Assembly: GCA_964529715.1 (NCBI GenBank)
Contig: CAZGXI010000003.1
Location: 117,389-181,388, forward strand
Length of the DNA stretch: 64,000 nt
Origin: CAZGXI01 sp964529715
GTDB taxonomy: Bacteria > Chloroflexota > Anaerolineae > Aggregatilineales > Ch27
Direction of reading: 5' to 3'
Both the position numbers and the translations under genes were made by a program. A model generated the notes under the pieces. That model ran no database searches, was not told the DNA's origin, and saw only the letters and a list, made by a program, of their open reading frames with translations. Below, in pieces: positions 34,259-42,929 of this stretch (the first letter of the stretch is position 1; the number at the start of each line of letters is the position of its first letter).

Positions 34259-35017
34259 ATGATCAGCGCGGCGCAGATCGACATTCTGGGTGTGCGCACC
34301 CACGCGCAGCGATTTGACGACGCAGTAAGCACGTTGGTCGCCTGGGCAGGTGATCAACGGCGGCGCTACGTGTGCACCTGTCCGGTTTATACGGTGATGG
34401 TTTGCACCGAGAACCCAGCGGCAAGGGAAGCCGTCAACGCGGCGGACATGGTGACGGCAGATGGAATGCCAGTCGTATGGGTGCAACGTTGGTGGGGCTA
34501 TCCGGCGGCAGAGCGCGTCTACGGTCCTGATCTCCTTCAGGCCGTGTGCGAGCGCACTGCCGGACAGGGCGTAAGACACTTTTTTTGGGGCGGGTTGCCG
34601 GGCGTTGCAGATACCCTGGCTGCCCGACTGAAAACCCAATTTCCTGCGCTGGAGATCACGGGAACCTGCTCACCGCCGGTCGCGGATGTGGGCGAACGTC
34701 CCGATCTGGCGGTCGTGGAACAAATCAATGCGGCGCAGCCAGACGTAGTCTGGGTCGGTCTGGGATCACCCAAACAGGACTTATGGATGGCCCTCTACCG
34801 TCCGGCGCTGAACGCCCCGCTGCTAATCGGCGTGGGGGCAGCGTTCGACTTTCTGGCCGGAGTCAAGCGCCAGGCCCCGCGTTGGGCGCAGCGCAATGGC
34901 CTGGAATGGCTGTTCCGCCTGATCCAGGAACCGGGGCGCTTATGGCGGCGCTACCTGATCTACAATCCGCGCTTCGTCTGGGGTGTATTCCGGCAGCACA
35001 TGAGCCGCTCACGATAG
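34259..35017 (+). CDS. WecG/TagA/CpsF family glycosyltransferase
   Basis: 252 aa from the ATG at 34259, which starts the protein directly before IDILGVRTHAQRFDDAV as in other family members; a start at 34211 would add 16 unrelated residues. Motifs TADGMPVVW, ERVYGPDL, FFWGGLPGVAD and the signature VWVGLGSPKQDLWM are present. The family adds a sugar (often ManNAcA or ManNAc) to a lipid-linked primer. It is followed after 12 bases by a priming sugar-phosphate transferase gene. Confidence 0.9.
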   Translation: MISAAQIDILGVRTHAQRFDDAVSTLVAWAGDQRRRYVCTCPVYTVMVCTENPAAREAVNAADMVTADGMPVVWVQRWWGYPAAERVYGPDLLQAVCERTAGQGVRHFFWGGLPGVADTLAARLKTQFPALEITGTCSPPVADVGERPDLAVVEQINAAQPDVVWVGLGSPKQDLWMALYRPALNAPLLIGVGAAFDFLAGVKRQAPRWAQRNGLEWLFRLIQEPGRLWRRYLIYNPRFVWGVFRQHMSRSR

Positions 35018-35029
35018 AGCTACCCCCCC

Positions 35030-36424
35030 ATGGTTCGACGTTTTAGTTTCCGCTACAGTCTGTTCATCCGGCTTTCCGACGTCCTACTGGTCATCATTGC
35101 GCTGGCGCTGTCTTACATTTTGCGCACGCGCATCAGCCTGGGAATGGAAGCAGTGCCGGAAACATTCGTCACACCACTGCCGCTGTTCCTCATTGCGGTA
35201 ATCCTGTGGCAGCTTTCGTTCCAACTGCTCGGCGTATACATCCCGACCCACAGCGCATGGCTATGGCAGGAAATCTGGCATATCATCCTGGGGCATGCCC
35301 TGGCCTGTCTGCTGTTTTTCGGCACGCTGTACCTGACTTACCGTGACTTCTCACGGTTGCAGGTCTTCTATTTTGTCGCGGTGTTGCTGGCCCTGATGAT
35401 TGCTTACCGGATTGCCGTGCGGGGCATCTACAAATTGCTCGGCGGGCGGGCCAGGGACAGCCGGATTGTGTTGATCGTTGGCACGGATACCCATGCCCGT
35501 CAGGTCGGAGAGCGCGTCTCCCTGTATGCATGGGCAGGGTTGTATCTGCTGGGTTATGTCAAACATCACCCAGATGATGGTGTAAATGAAGAAATAGAAT
35601 CAAAAGTTCTGGGCACCGCCGAAGACCTGGCCGCGCTGGTCGAAACACAACACGTCGATGAAGTCATCGTCGCCTACAAGACGCCCGAACCGGCTTATCT
35701 CCAGCACCTGATTGAACAATTACAGCACTGTCCGGTTAACATCTGGGTTGCGCCGGACTATTCCGACCTGGCGTATTTTCGCGTGTCGATGGAAAATTTC
35801 GGCGGGGTGCCGCTGATCGGATTGCGCGAGGCTGTGCTGTCCCCCTCGCAGCGGATCGTCAAACGGCTGTTCGACATCGCCTTTTCAGGCCTGTTGCTGT
35901 TGACCTGCTGGCCACTATTCCTGTTGATCGCACTGGTGATCCGGCTGGACAGTCCCGGTCCGGCCATCTTCCGGCAGGAACGCATCGGTGAGCATGGGCG
36001 GCCCTTCACCATGATCAAGTTCCGCTCCATGTATACCGATGCCGAACGGTGGCAAGATTTTCAATCGGTCGATCACAAACACCGCGACGATCCGCGTGTG
36101 ACGCGCGTGGGCCATTTCTTACGCCGCACCAGCCTGGACGAATTGCCACAATTCATTAACATTTTCAAAGGGGAGATGAGTCTGGTAGGGCCGCGCCCGG
36201 AGATGCCCTGGCTGGTGGAAAAGTACGAACCCTGGCAGCGCAAGCGGTTTGAAGTGCCGCAGGGATTGACCGGCTGGTGGCAGATCAACGGTCGGGCCGA
36301 CAAGCCTATGTATCTGAACACCGAGGATGACCTGTATTACATCCGCAACTATTCCCTGTGGCTGGACCTGCAAATCATTCTGCGAACCATTGCGACGGTG
36401 ATCCGAGGGCGCGGGGCATATTGA
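35030..36424 (+). CDS. Polyprenyl glycosylphosphotransferase (WbaP-type priming enzyme) 1
   Basis: 464 aa. Four or so N-terminal membrane segments, a CoA-binding-like cytoplasmic domain (about 145-250; VLIVGTDTHARQVGERV), another membrane helix and the C-terminal catalytic domain: KRLFDIAFSGLLLL, SPGPAIFRQERIG, MIKFRSMYTDAE, GPRPEMPWLV, LTGWWQINGR. It transfers a sugar phosphate from a nucleotide sugar to undecaprenyl phosphate, the first step of a surface polymer. No clear ribosome site precedes its ATG, so it is probably translated by coupling to wecG. A second priming enzyme lies at 45257-46684. Confidence 0.92.
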   Translation: MVRRFSFRYSLFIRLSDVLLVIIALALSYILRTRISLGMEAVPETFVTPLPLFLIAVILWQLSFQLLGVYIPTHSAWLWQEIWHIILGHALACLLFFGTLYLTYRDFSRLQVFYFVAVLLALMIAYRIAVRGIYKLLGGRARDSRIVLIVGTDTHARQVGERVSLYAWAGLYLLGYVKHHPDDGVNEEIESKVLGTAEDLAALVETQHVDEVIVAYKTPEPAYLQHLIEQLQHCPVNIWVAPDYSDLAYFRVSMENFGGVPLIGLREAVLSPSQRIVKRLFDIAFSGLLLLTCWPLFLLIALVIRLDSPGPAIFRQERIGEHGRPFTMIKFRSMYTDAERWQDFQSVDHKHRDDPRVTRVGHFLRRTSLDELPQFINIFKGEMSLVGPRPEMPWLVEKYEPWQRKRFEVPQGLTGWWQINGRADKPMYLNTEDDLYYIRNYSLWLDLQIILRTIATVIRGRGAY

Positions 36425-36430
36425 GAGAAA

Positions 36431-36586
36431 ATGCTATGTGGCCACCGAGAACGCCAGACAGTTGTCGAGGTAACACTGAGGCGGGTCACACTGTGGAAAT
36501 ACGTGGACGGCTACGCGCTGCGCGACATGCTGTTGATTCCAGAGCGACAGGCTGTTCGGGAAGTATATTGCAAAGTCACGCCGTAA
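36431..36586 (+). CDS. Possible small ORF (51 aa) after the priming transferase
   Basis: An open frame of 51 codons begins 6 bases after the preceding stop (GAGAG lies about 4 bases before the ATG). The product is plausible as a folded peptide (segments QTVVEVTLRRVTLWKYV and ALRDMLLIPERQAVREVY) and about 62% of third codon positions are G or C. No family is recognised. The rest of the stretch 36587-36639 shows nothing I can name. Confidence 0.3.
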   Translation: MLCGHRERQTVVEVTLRRVTLWKYVDGYALRDMLLIPERQAVREVYCKVTP

Positions 36587-36639
36587 ACACTGGCGGCAAG
36601 CCGCGCAAGATGCAGGAACAAGACTCCGCGCCAGGAGAG

Positions 36640-37012
36640 AACGACCGAGCCGATCTATAAGCCGCGTTCTGTACCCCCGCAGGGGTGGTGATCATCACTC
36701 TAGCCCCGACGTTGCCGCCGGGGTCCAGCAGCCTACCCGGCGCTCAAACGGAACGGGCCGCCCCTTGCGCCTGCTTGGCCTTGCTCCCGGTGGGGTTTGC
36801 CTGGCCGTCCCCGTCGCCGGGGACGCCGGTGCGCTCTTACCGCACCGTTTCACCCTCGCTCGCCGCTCGAAGCGGCGGGCAATACCCTTCTCTGTGGCAC
36901 TTTGCCATCGGGTTGCCCCGTCTGGCCGTTAGCCAGCACCGTGCCCTATGGAGCGCGGACTTTCCTCACTCCGGACAAGCCGGAGCGCGATCACCTGATC
37001 GACTCGGTCGTT
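36640..37012 (-). ncRNA. rnpB: RNase P RNA, bacterial type A
   Basis: About 373 nt on the minus strand. The 5' P4 strand GAGGAAAGTCCGCGCTCC (near 36951-36968) and the 3' P4 and tail ACAGAACGCGGCTTATAG (36655-36672) are diagnostic. The ends pair as a 16-bp P1 helix: 36997-37012 with 36640-36655, one G-U pair. A P15-like loop region also appears in between. This RNA is the catalytic part of RNase P, which removes the 5' leader of pre-tRNAs. Apparent long reading frames across it are not genes. Confidence 0.95.
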
Positions 37013-37017
37013 ATTCG

Positions 37018-37046
37018 ATTATACGCCACCCGGCCAGAATCTTTAA
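37018..37046 (-). promoter_or_regulatory. Promoter of rnpB
   Basis: On the minus strand TATAAT (37018-37023) lies 6 bases before the first P1 base of RNase P RNA, with a weak TTAAAG at -35 (17-base spacer). It overlaps the last codon of the upstream TPR gene and fixes the RNA 5' end near 37012. Confidence 0.7.
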
Positions 37047-37519
37047 GGGGGAGTGCTGGTATCTGCAGAAAGCAGCAGATCATCCGGCTGGGTAAGGCGC
37101 GGCGGCAGGTCTGCCAGGATTGACTCGATAGTTGTTAACTGGCGATAAGCGTTACGCCGCCAGACCGCTTGTGGGGATAAAGCCAGTGCAGCACGCAAGT
37201 CCTCTGCCGCCGCAAAATAATCTCCTTGCGCCTGATACGCCATGCCCCGGTAAAACAGCACATCGCCGCGCGAAGGGTCCAGACGCAAGATAGCCGAAAA
37301 ATCTTCGATGGCACGGGCGGATTGGCCCAACTCACGCCAGTAGATCAGGCCGCGATCCAGAATGACGTCGATCCAATCGGGATCAAAGGCCAGGGCGCGT
37401 GTGAAAGCTGCGACCGCCGCCTCATAAAACATCCGCTGCACCGAACGATGTCCCCAAAAGCGGTACATCTTACCTTGACGGTAAGCCAAACCTGCCCGAA
37501 AGCGCGCCCAGGCGTTCAT
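37043..37519 (-). CDS. TPR-repeat protein
   Basis: 158 aa from an ATG with GAGGAAAGG upstream and 19 bases after the asparaginase stop; earlier in-frame ATGs would overlap that gene and lack a ribosome site. Three tetratricopeptide units (about 35-125; FYEAAVAAFTRALAFDP, ARAIEDFSAILRLDP, YFAAAEDLRAALALSP). It probably mediates protein contacts in the cytoplasm. The partner is unknown. Confidence 0.75.
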   Translation of the reverse strand: MNAWARFRAGLAYRQGKMYRFWGHRSVQRMFYEAAVAAFTRALAFDPDWIDVILDRGLIYWRELGQSARAIEDFSAILRLDPSRGDVLFYRGMAYQAQGDYFAAAEDLRAALALSPQAVWRRNAYRQLTTIESILADLPPRLTQPDDLLLSADTSTPP

Positions 37520-37538
37520 GAGCAAGAGCCTTTCCTCG

Positions 37539-38435
37539 TCAGTCTGAGCGGGAGATATAGGTACATAGCTCGCCATCGGCATTGCGCCAGGCAACAGCCA
37601 TGTGTTCGGTATTGTGAGCAAAGCCCAGGCCGCCGTTCCGATCTACGACGATCACCCCTCCCTGGCCACCAACTCGCTTCTCCAGAATGTGGATGGCGCG
37701 CTCGGCAGCCTGTTGCGCAGTGAGACCGCCGACAATGGCATCGGTGGCCGTTTTGCTGAGAATCACGCGCATAATCATCTCACCGTGTCCGGTCGCCGAA
37801 GCGCCGCCCGTCTCGTTGTCGGCATAGGCACCCGACCCAACCAGGGGCGAGTCGCCCACACGGCCCGGCAGCTTGAAGTCCATTCCACCGGTCGAAGTGC
37901 CGGCGGCAATGTTGCCGTAGCGATCCAGCGCGACGGCCCCCACCGTATCATGGCCTGCCTGGAGGCCGCCGCGTTTTTGCTGCGACTCACGGTAACGCGC
38001 CACTTCGCGGGGAACGGTCAGTTCCGCCTGGCTACACAGGCGCAGGCCGATCTGTTCGGCATAGCGACGCGCCCCGTCGCCGACTAACATGCTGTGCGAC
38101 GTATTCTCCATGATCCGCCGGGCCAGCGTGATCGGATTGGCGATGCCGCGCACAGCAGCTACCGCGCCAACACTCAACGTCTGCCCGTCCATGATCATTG
38201 CGTCCAGTTCGATCTCGCCGACGCTGTTGAGCACGCTACCTACCCCGGCGTCGAAGGCTGGATTGTCTTCCATGCTGCGTATTGCCGCTTCTACCGCATC
38301 GAGGGCCGCTCCACCTTGTTCCAACAGTTTCCAGGCAACCTCGAATGCCGCCCGGCATCCGACCAGATAATCGGCGTGCTCCGCCACAGGAATCGTGCCT
38401 GCGCCGCCATGAACGATCAATGTCGGCTGAATCAT
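37539..38435 (-). CDS. Isoaspartyl peptidase / L-asparaginase (Ntn-hydrolase, plant type)
   Basis: 298 aa from an ATG giving the family start MIQPTLIVHGGAGTI (GGAG about 11 bases upstream). The autocleavage and nucleophile Thr is T164 in GHDTVGAVALD. TSTGGMDFKLPGRVGDSPLVG and GAYADNETGGASATGHGE line the active site. The precursor cuts itself into alpha and beta chains and then hydrolyses asparagine or isoaspartyl dipeptides. It is upstream of the TPR gene in the same run. Confidence 0.93.
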   Translation of the reverse strand: MIQPTLIVHGGAGTIPVAEHADYLVGCRAAFEVAWKLLEQGGAALDAVEAAIRSMEDNPAFDAGVGSVLNSVGEIELDAMIMDGQTLSVGAVAAVRGIANPITLARRIMENTSHSMLVGDGARRYAEQIGLRLCSQAELTVPREVARYRESQQKRGGLQAGHDTVGAVALDRYGNIAAGTSTGGMDFKLPGRVGDSPLVGSGAYADNETGGASATGHGEMIMRVILSKTATDAIVGGLTAQQAAERAIHILEKRVGGQGGVIVVDRNGGLGFAHNTEHMAVAWRNADGELCTYISRSD

Positions 38436-38561
38436 GCGTTGATCATCTCCGTTCTTGCCGGTGAATCTCACCATACCATCGCTTATAACACCGAGTGTAA
38501 CGACGGGCCGTATCCGCTGCTACCGCCAAAAAGCCACCGCTGAAACGACTCCTGTCCCCGA

Positions 38562-40889
38562 CTAAAACCCGCCCATGACTGCCAGCAGTTGGCCAGCGCG
38601 AGGATCGTCCGGCAACATCATCAACTGCGGCAGAAACTGGTCTGGGAAGGTCTCCCGCAAAAAATGGAACCAGGCCAAGTTCGGCCCATTAGGAAACGAC
38701 GATCCCCACGCGCCCACTGCGAAATACGCCTGCGCTGCCGCAATCCGGTCCGGCGCGTTTGGCTGGCTGCGCAGGGTCGCCAGGAGGGCATCCCCAACGG
38801 CAATCCACGCCTCGTCCGCCGGGGTCGTCGGGTAGAGGTGCGCCGAGGCCATCCACAGATCGGCCTGGGTCTGCGCGCCGGACCGCTCACAGGCTAATGC
38901 CAGGATGACCCGCTGGGAGGCATACGGTGAGGCAGTTCCGGCGTCATTCAGCAATAGGTCACGTGCAGCGCCAGCGTCACCCGCTTGCAACAGCGCCAGC
39001 GCCTCATCCGACACAAAGCGCGGCCTCCCGTAGGCCGTGCGAAACATCTCCAGCGCATCCCGGCGAACTTGTGTCTCCAACACAAACGAATCCTCTGCCC
39101 AAGCCGGACTCAGGCGCAGCGCCCCGGCATAAGCATCCCGCGCCACTGCATCGTCGCCGTTCATCTCGTAGAGGTATCCCAAATTCAACCACAGAAACGC
39201 ACTTTCCGGCGCACGTTCGACCGCCGCCTGCAAGTCGTTGATCGCGCCTGCCACGTCGCCCGCCTGAAAGCGCAACGCAGCGCGGTTGGTCCACCAGGGA
39301 GCATACCCGGCTTCGAGTGCCAGCGCCCGATCCCAGGCGGCGATAGCCTCCGGCAGCACCGCTGCATCTCCACGCGCCGCCGCCACGCCGAGGACATATC
39401 CCCGTTGGGCATGATAAAGCGGCATAGCCGGGTCCTGCGCGACAACCGCAGCCAGGGCGTCTGCACTCTGTCGTAAATCGCCCCGACTGGCCGTCAGCAG
39501 TGCGTCCAGATAGGCGCTTTTTACCGCGAAGGACCACCATCCTGCTGCCAACAGCACTGTCCAAAGGGCCATTACTGCCGCGCCATGCCAACGTTGCGCC
39601 GGCTTCTCCCGCGCTTTGGGCGAAACGGTCGTTACGGCCAGCAGCAAGATTCCGAGCAAGGCGACAGCGGGCATCATCAAGGGCAGATCGAACAGGTGGT
39701 GGACGGCGAATCCGGCCAGTGCTGCCCCTGCCGCTGCGATCTCCACCGCCTCGGCAGAAATCGCCCTCGCGCCGCGCCAGCGTTTCCGCCAGGCGACGAC
39801 TATCGCTCCCATCCCCCACAGCAGAGCCGCGATTCCTGGCAGGCCTGCCTCTGCCGCGATATGCAGCGGCAAATTATGCGCATGGGAATGCGCCGTCCGA
39901 GGTGGCGTCGATTGGTGAGCCAGCAGGTACTTTCCGAACGTAAACGGCCCGGTTCCGGTGAGCGGATGCGCCGTAAACTCGGCCCAGGCCGCGTCCCAGA
40001 TGATCTCGCGCGTTTCCACGCTGCGCCCGCCCATGTTAAGCGCATCCCACGCAAGAGCCAGTGCAAGCCCTGCGGTTGTAATCAGCCCAACCATCACGGC
40101 AACGGCGAGAATCTGCCGCGCCCGACTTAGCTCATGCCACCAGTCCCACCAGGCCGCCCACGAAACGAGTCCGCGCCACAGCAATGCCAATGCGATCAAC
40201 ACGCCCAGTGCCGTCAGCAAGCCGAGCCATGCCCCACGCGACAGGGTGAGAAACAACAGCCCTGCACCCGCCAGCAGATAGACCACCCAGCCGACGCGCT
40301 CCGGCCAGCGCCGCGCCTGGAACATCCGACCGAGCGCCAGGGGAATCATGACCACAAGAAAGCTGCCCAGCGCGTTCGGATTGCCGATGATGCTGGAAGG
40401 GCGCGGTGGTGTAAACGGCACCGGGATACCCGCCATCAGGAGACGCAGCCATTCGCCCAGCCAGCCCTGCAACTGCACATAGCCGAAGAGGAGCACCGGA
40501 ATCCCCGTGACCAGGATGCCATCCACAAGCCAGCGGGCAGACAGACCGTTAGCGATCAGGTCGGCGAGGATTATCCAGACGCCCAGGTAGAGACCCAGAT
40601 ACCACAGCCCAATGGCAATCCGTCGCCAGGAATCCAGATTCGGCAACGTTGCGATCAGCACCGCTGCCCCTGCCGCCAGGATCGCTCCGTCCAGTGGGGT
40701 CGGACGCCAGCGCCAGCCCTGTCGATAATGCACCAACAGCCAACCGATCACGCCAACCGTCAGCATCGCCAGGGTCGCGCGCATGATCGTCAGGTTGATG
40801 ACGCCATTGAAGGTTGCGCCGAGCAGCAGCACGTACAGCAGCAGGGCCATCACCAGCAGACGGACAGCCAGCGAACGGCGATGGGGCAT
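38562..40889 (-). CDS. O-antigen ligase/polymerase-family membrane protein with C-terminal TPR domain
   Basis: 775 aa. About 12 membrane segments (1-470) include the Wzy_C/WaaL region with the large periplasmic loop HPLTGTGPFTFGKYLLAHQ and the key His motif AHSHAHNLPLHIAAEAGLPG. The C-terminal 300 residues are TPR-like helices (ALDRALALEAGYAPWW, AINDLQAAVERAPES). Such proteins join or polymerise lipid-linked glycans onto acceptors, including proteins. AGGAG lies 7 bases before the ATG. It diverges from asnB. Confidence 0.85.
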   Translation of the reverse strand: MPHRRSLAVRLLVMALLLYVLLLGATFNGVINLTIMRATLAMLTVGVIGWLLVHYRQGWRWRPTPLDGAILAAGAAVLIATLPNLDSWRRIAIGLWYLGLYLGVWIILADLIANGLSARWLVDGILVTGIPVLLFGYVQLQGWLGEWLRLLMAGIPVPFTPPRPSSIIGNPNALGSFLVVMIPLALGRMFQARRWPERVGWVVYLLAGAGLLFLTLSRGAWLGLLTALGVLIALALLWRGLVSWAAWWDWWHELSRARQILAVAVMVGLITTAGLALALAWDALNMGGRSVETREIIWDAAWAEFTAHPLTGTGPFTFGKYLLAHQSTPPRTAHSHAHNLPLHIAAEAGLPGIAALLWGMGAIVVAWRKRWRGARAISAEAVEIAAAGAALAGFAVHHLFDLPLMMPAVALLGILLLAVTTVSPKAREKPAQRWHGAAVMALWTVLLAAGWWSFAVKSAYLDALLTASRGDLRQSADALAAVVAQDPAMPLYHAQRGYVLGVAAARGDAAVLPEAIAAWDRALALEAGYAPWWTNRAALRFQAGDVAGAINDLQAAVERAPESAFLWLNLGYLYEMNGDDAVARDAYAGALRLSPAWAEDSFVLETQVRRDALEMFRTAYGRPRFVSDEALALLQAGDAGAARDLLLNDAGTASPYASQRVILALACERSGAQTQADLWMASAHLYPTTPADEAWIAVGDALLATLRSQPNAPDRIAAAQAYFAVGAWGSSFPNGPNLAWFHFLRETFPDQFLPQLMMLPDDPRAGQLLAVMGGF

Positions 40890-40959
40890 TCCTCACTCCT
40901 TTTTCCACGGCTCATGTATCAGGAGAACCCAGTTCTGAACTTAAGCCTACACCGGGCGA

Positions 40960-40987
40960 TTGCAAAACGCCACCGGGGGATTACAAT
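40960..40987 (+). promoter_or_regulatory. Promoter of the asnB operon
   Basis: TTGCAA (40960-40965), 16 bases, TACAAT (40982-40987). The start of transcription would be near 40994, giving a leader of about 22 bases that contains GGGGAG before the asnB ATG. Confidence 0.65.
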
Positions 40988-41015
40988 TCGGGACGGCCTG
41001 ATGGGGAGTAGCTTT

Positions 41016-42929
41016 ATGTGCGGAATCTGTGGAATGCTGCGGCTGGACGGTGCGCCTGCCGACGAACAGAGCGTCACCGCCATGACCGAGACATTAGTCC
41101 ATCGCGGACCGGATCAGGGGCGCGTGCTGGTCGATGGGCCGTGTGCGCTGGGCAATCGCCGCCTGGCGATCCTCGATCTCTCACCGGCGGGTGCGCTGCC
41201 GATGCGCACTGCCGACAATGCATTGGCAGTAGCCTACAACGGTGAAATCTACAATTACCCGGAACTCAAGCGATCCCTGGAAGCTGTCGGCGTAAACTTC
41301 CGCTCCGGCAGCGACGCCGAGGCCCTGTTGGAACTGTATCGCCGCGCGGAAACGGGCGCGCTGAATCGTCTGCGTGGCATGTTCGCCTTCGCCCTGTGGG
41401 ACGCTCCCCGACGGCGGTTGCTGCTGGCGCGCGACCGCCTGGGCGAAAAGCCACTGTACTACTACGCCGACGAGCGCATCCTGGTCTTCGCCAGCGAGAT
41501 CAAGGCACTACTGGCCCATCCCGCTGTACCGCGCGAATCGGCTCTGGACGATCCGCATATGCTGGCGCTATATCTGGGCTATGGCTACTTGCCCGCCCCA
41601 CTAACCGCCTTCAAGCACATCAAGGCGCTGCCGCCCGGCCACCTGATCGACGTGAACGGGTCGAACATTACCCCTGTTGCCTACTGGACGCCGCCACGCC
41701 CCGCCGATGTGCAAGAAGGGGTGACTGCTGCTGATATTGAACGTCACCGGGAAGCTGTGCGCGCAGCCCTGGAAGAGTCGGTTCGCCAGTGCCTGTTGAG
41801 CGACGTACCGCTGGGTGCGTTCCTCAGCGGCGGGCTGGATAGCAGTCTGATCGTGGCATTGATGCGGCGGCACAGCAGTGGTCCGGTGAAGACGTTCAGC
41901 ATCGGCTTCACAGGGGATACCAGTTTCAACGAAACCGCCTACGCGCAGCAGGTAGCCGAGTCCCTGGGCACGGAACACACCGCTTTCATCGTCGAACCGG
42001 AGGCCCTACAGCTCGTTCCCACGCTGGTCTGGCACCACGATCAACCGTTCGGCGACAGCAGCGCCATCCCGACGCTGCTGATCAGCCGGCTCACGCGCCA
42101 GCACGTCACGGTAGCTCTGACGGGCGATGGCGGCGATGAACTGTTCGCGGGATACGAACGCTTTTACGCCGCCGCGCTGATGCGCCGCCTGCGCGCCATA
42201 CCCCGGTCTGCATGGAAGACGGCGGTCGGGTTGTTGAGCGCTGTGCCGGAAGGAACCGGCTACTACAACCTGATCAAGCGGGCGCGGCGCTTTGCACGTG
42301 GGGCAAGCCTGCCCGCCGCCCTGGCTTACTTCGACCTGGTGCGTCTGTTCAGCGCCGAAGCCACTGCCGCTCTGGTCACTGTAGATCAGCCAGACCGGGC
42401 GGGAGAGCACTTTGCAGGCCTCTTTCCCGACGGCGCGCGGAGCCGCGCGGATACCGCCGACCTGCTCCTCGCCAACATGCGCACCTACCTGCCAGACGAT
42501 CTGCTGATCAAGACGGACCGCAGCAGCATGGCCGCCTCTCTGGAGGCGCGCGCACCGTTCCTGGATCACAGGCTGGTCGAACTAACAGCAGCGATCCCGG
42601 CGAACCTCAAGCTCAACAGCAGCGTAACCAAGTACGTTCTCAAACAGGCGGCGCGCGGCCTGCTTCCTGACGCAATCATCGACCGGCCCAAGCACGGCTT
42701 CGGCGTGCCGCTGGGCGCATGGCTGCGGGCCGACATCACCCCTGTGCGCGACGTGCTGCTGAGCCGCGAGGCCCGCCAGCGCGGCTTGCTGAACCCGGCG
42801 GCAGTGGCGCAGATGATCGACGAGCACGCCAGCGGTAAGCGCGATCATGGGCAGCGATTGTGGGCGCTGCTGACGCTCGAATGGTGGCACCGCCTGTTCA
42901 TCGATCCGGCCAAGGTGGTGAAGCCTTGA
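41016..42929 (+). CDS. asnB: Asparagine synthase (glutamine-hydrolysing)
   Basis: 637 aa. The start at 41016 puts the catalytic Cys at position 2 (MCGICGMLR), as the Ntn glutaminase domain requires, with GGGGAG 8 bases upstream; the frame remains open for 880 bases further upstream but that part is antisense to the ligase gene. The synthetase domain has the PP-loop LSGGLDSSLIVAL and TGDGGDELFAGYER. It amidates aspartate, or in glycan loci a related sugar acid. It is first in a run with a glycosyltransferase and a membrane protein, so a glycan role is possible. Confidence 0.92.
   Translation: MCGICGMLRLDGAPADEQSVTAMTETLVHRGPDQGRVLVDGPCALGNRRLAILDLSPAGALPMRTADNALAVAYNGEIYNYPELKRSLEAVGVNFRSGSDAEALLELYRRAETGALNRLRGMFAFALWDAPRRRLLLARDRLGEKPLYYYADERILVFASEIKALLAHPAVPRESALDDPHMLALYLGYGYLPAPLTAFKHIKALPPGHLIDVNGSNITPVAYWTPPRPADVQEGVTAADIERHREAVRAALEESVRQCLLSDVPLGAFLSGGLDSSLIVALMRRHSSGPVKTFSIGFTGDTSFNETAYAQQVAESLGTEHTAFIVEPEALQLVPTLVWHHDQPFGDSSAIPTLLISRLTRQHVTVALTGDGGDELFAGYERFYAAALMRRLRAIPRSAWKTAVGLLSAVPEGTGYYNLIKRARRFARGASLPAALAYFDLVRLFSAEATAALVTVDQPDRAGEHFAGLFPDGARSRADTADLLLANMRTYLPDDLLIKTDRSSMAASLEARAPFLDHRLVELTAAIPANLKLNSSVTKYVLKQAARGLLPDAIIDRPKHGFGVPLGAWLRADITPVRDVLLSREARQRGLLNPAAVAQMIDEHASGKRDHGQRLWALLTLEWWHRLFIDPAKVVKP

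Noticed and set aside
36685..37123. Two plus-strand frames of more than 100 codons near rnpB
   Set aside because: They lie over RNase P RNA, whose conserved P4 strands and P1 helix are clear on the minus strand.
40134..41015. Open frame extending about 880 bases upstream of the asnB start
   Set aside because: It is antisense to the O-antigen ligase gene, its product is low-complexity and rich in Arg, Gln and His, and AsnB needs Cys at position 2, which fixes the start at 41016.
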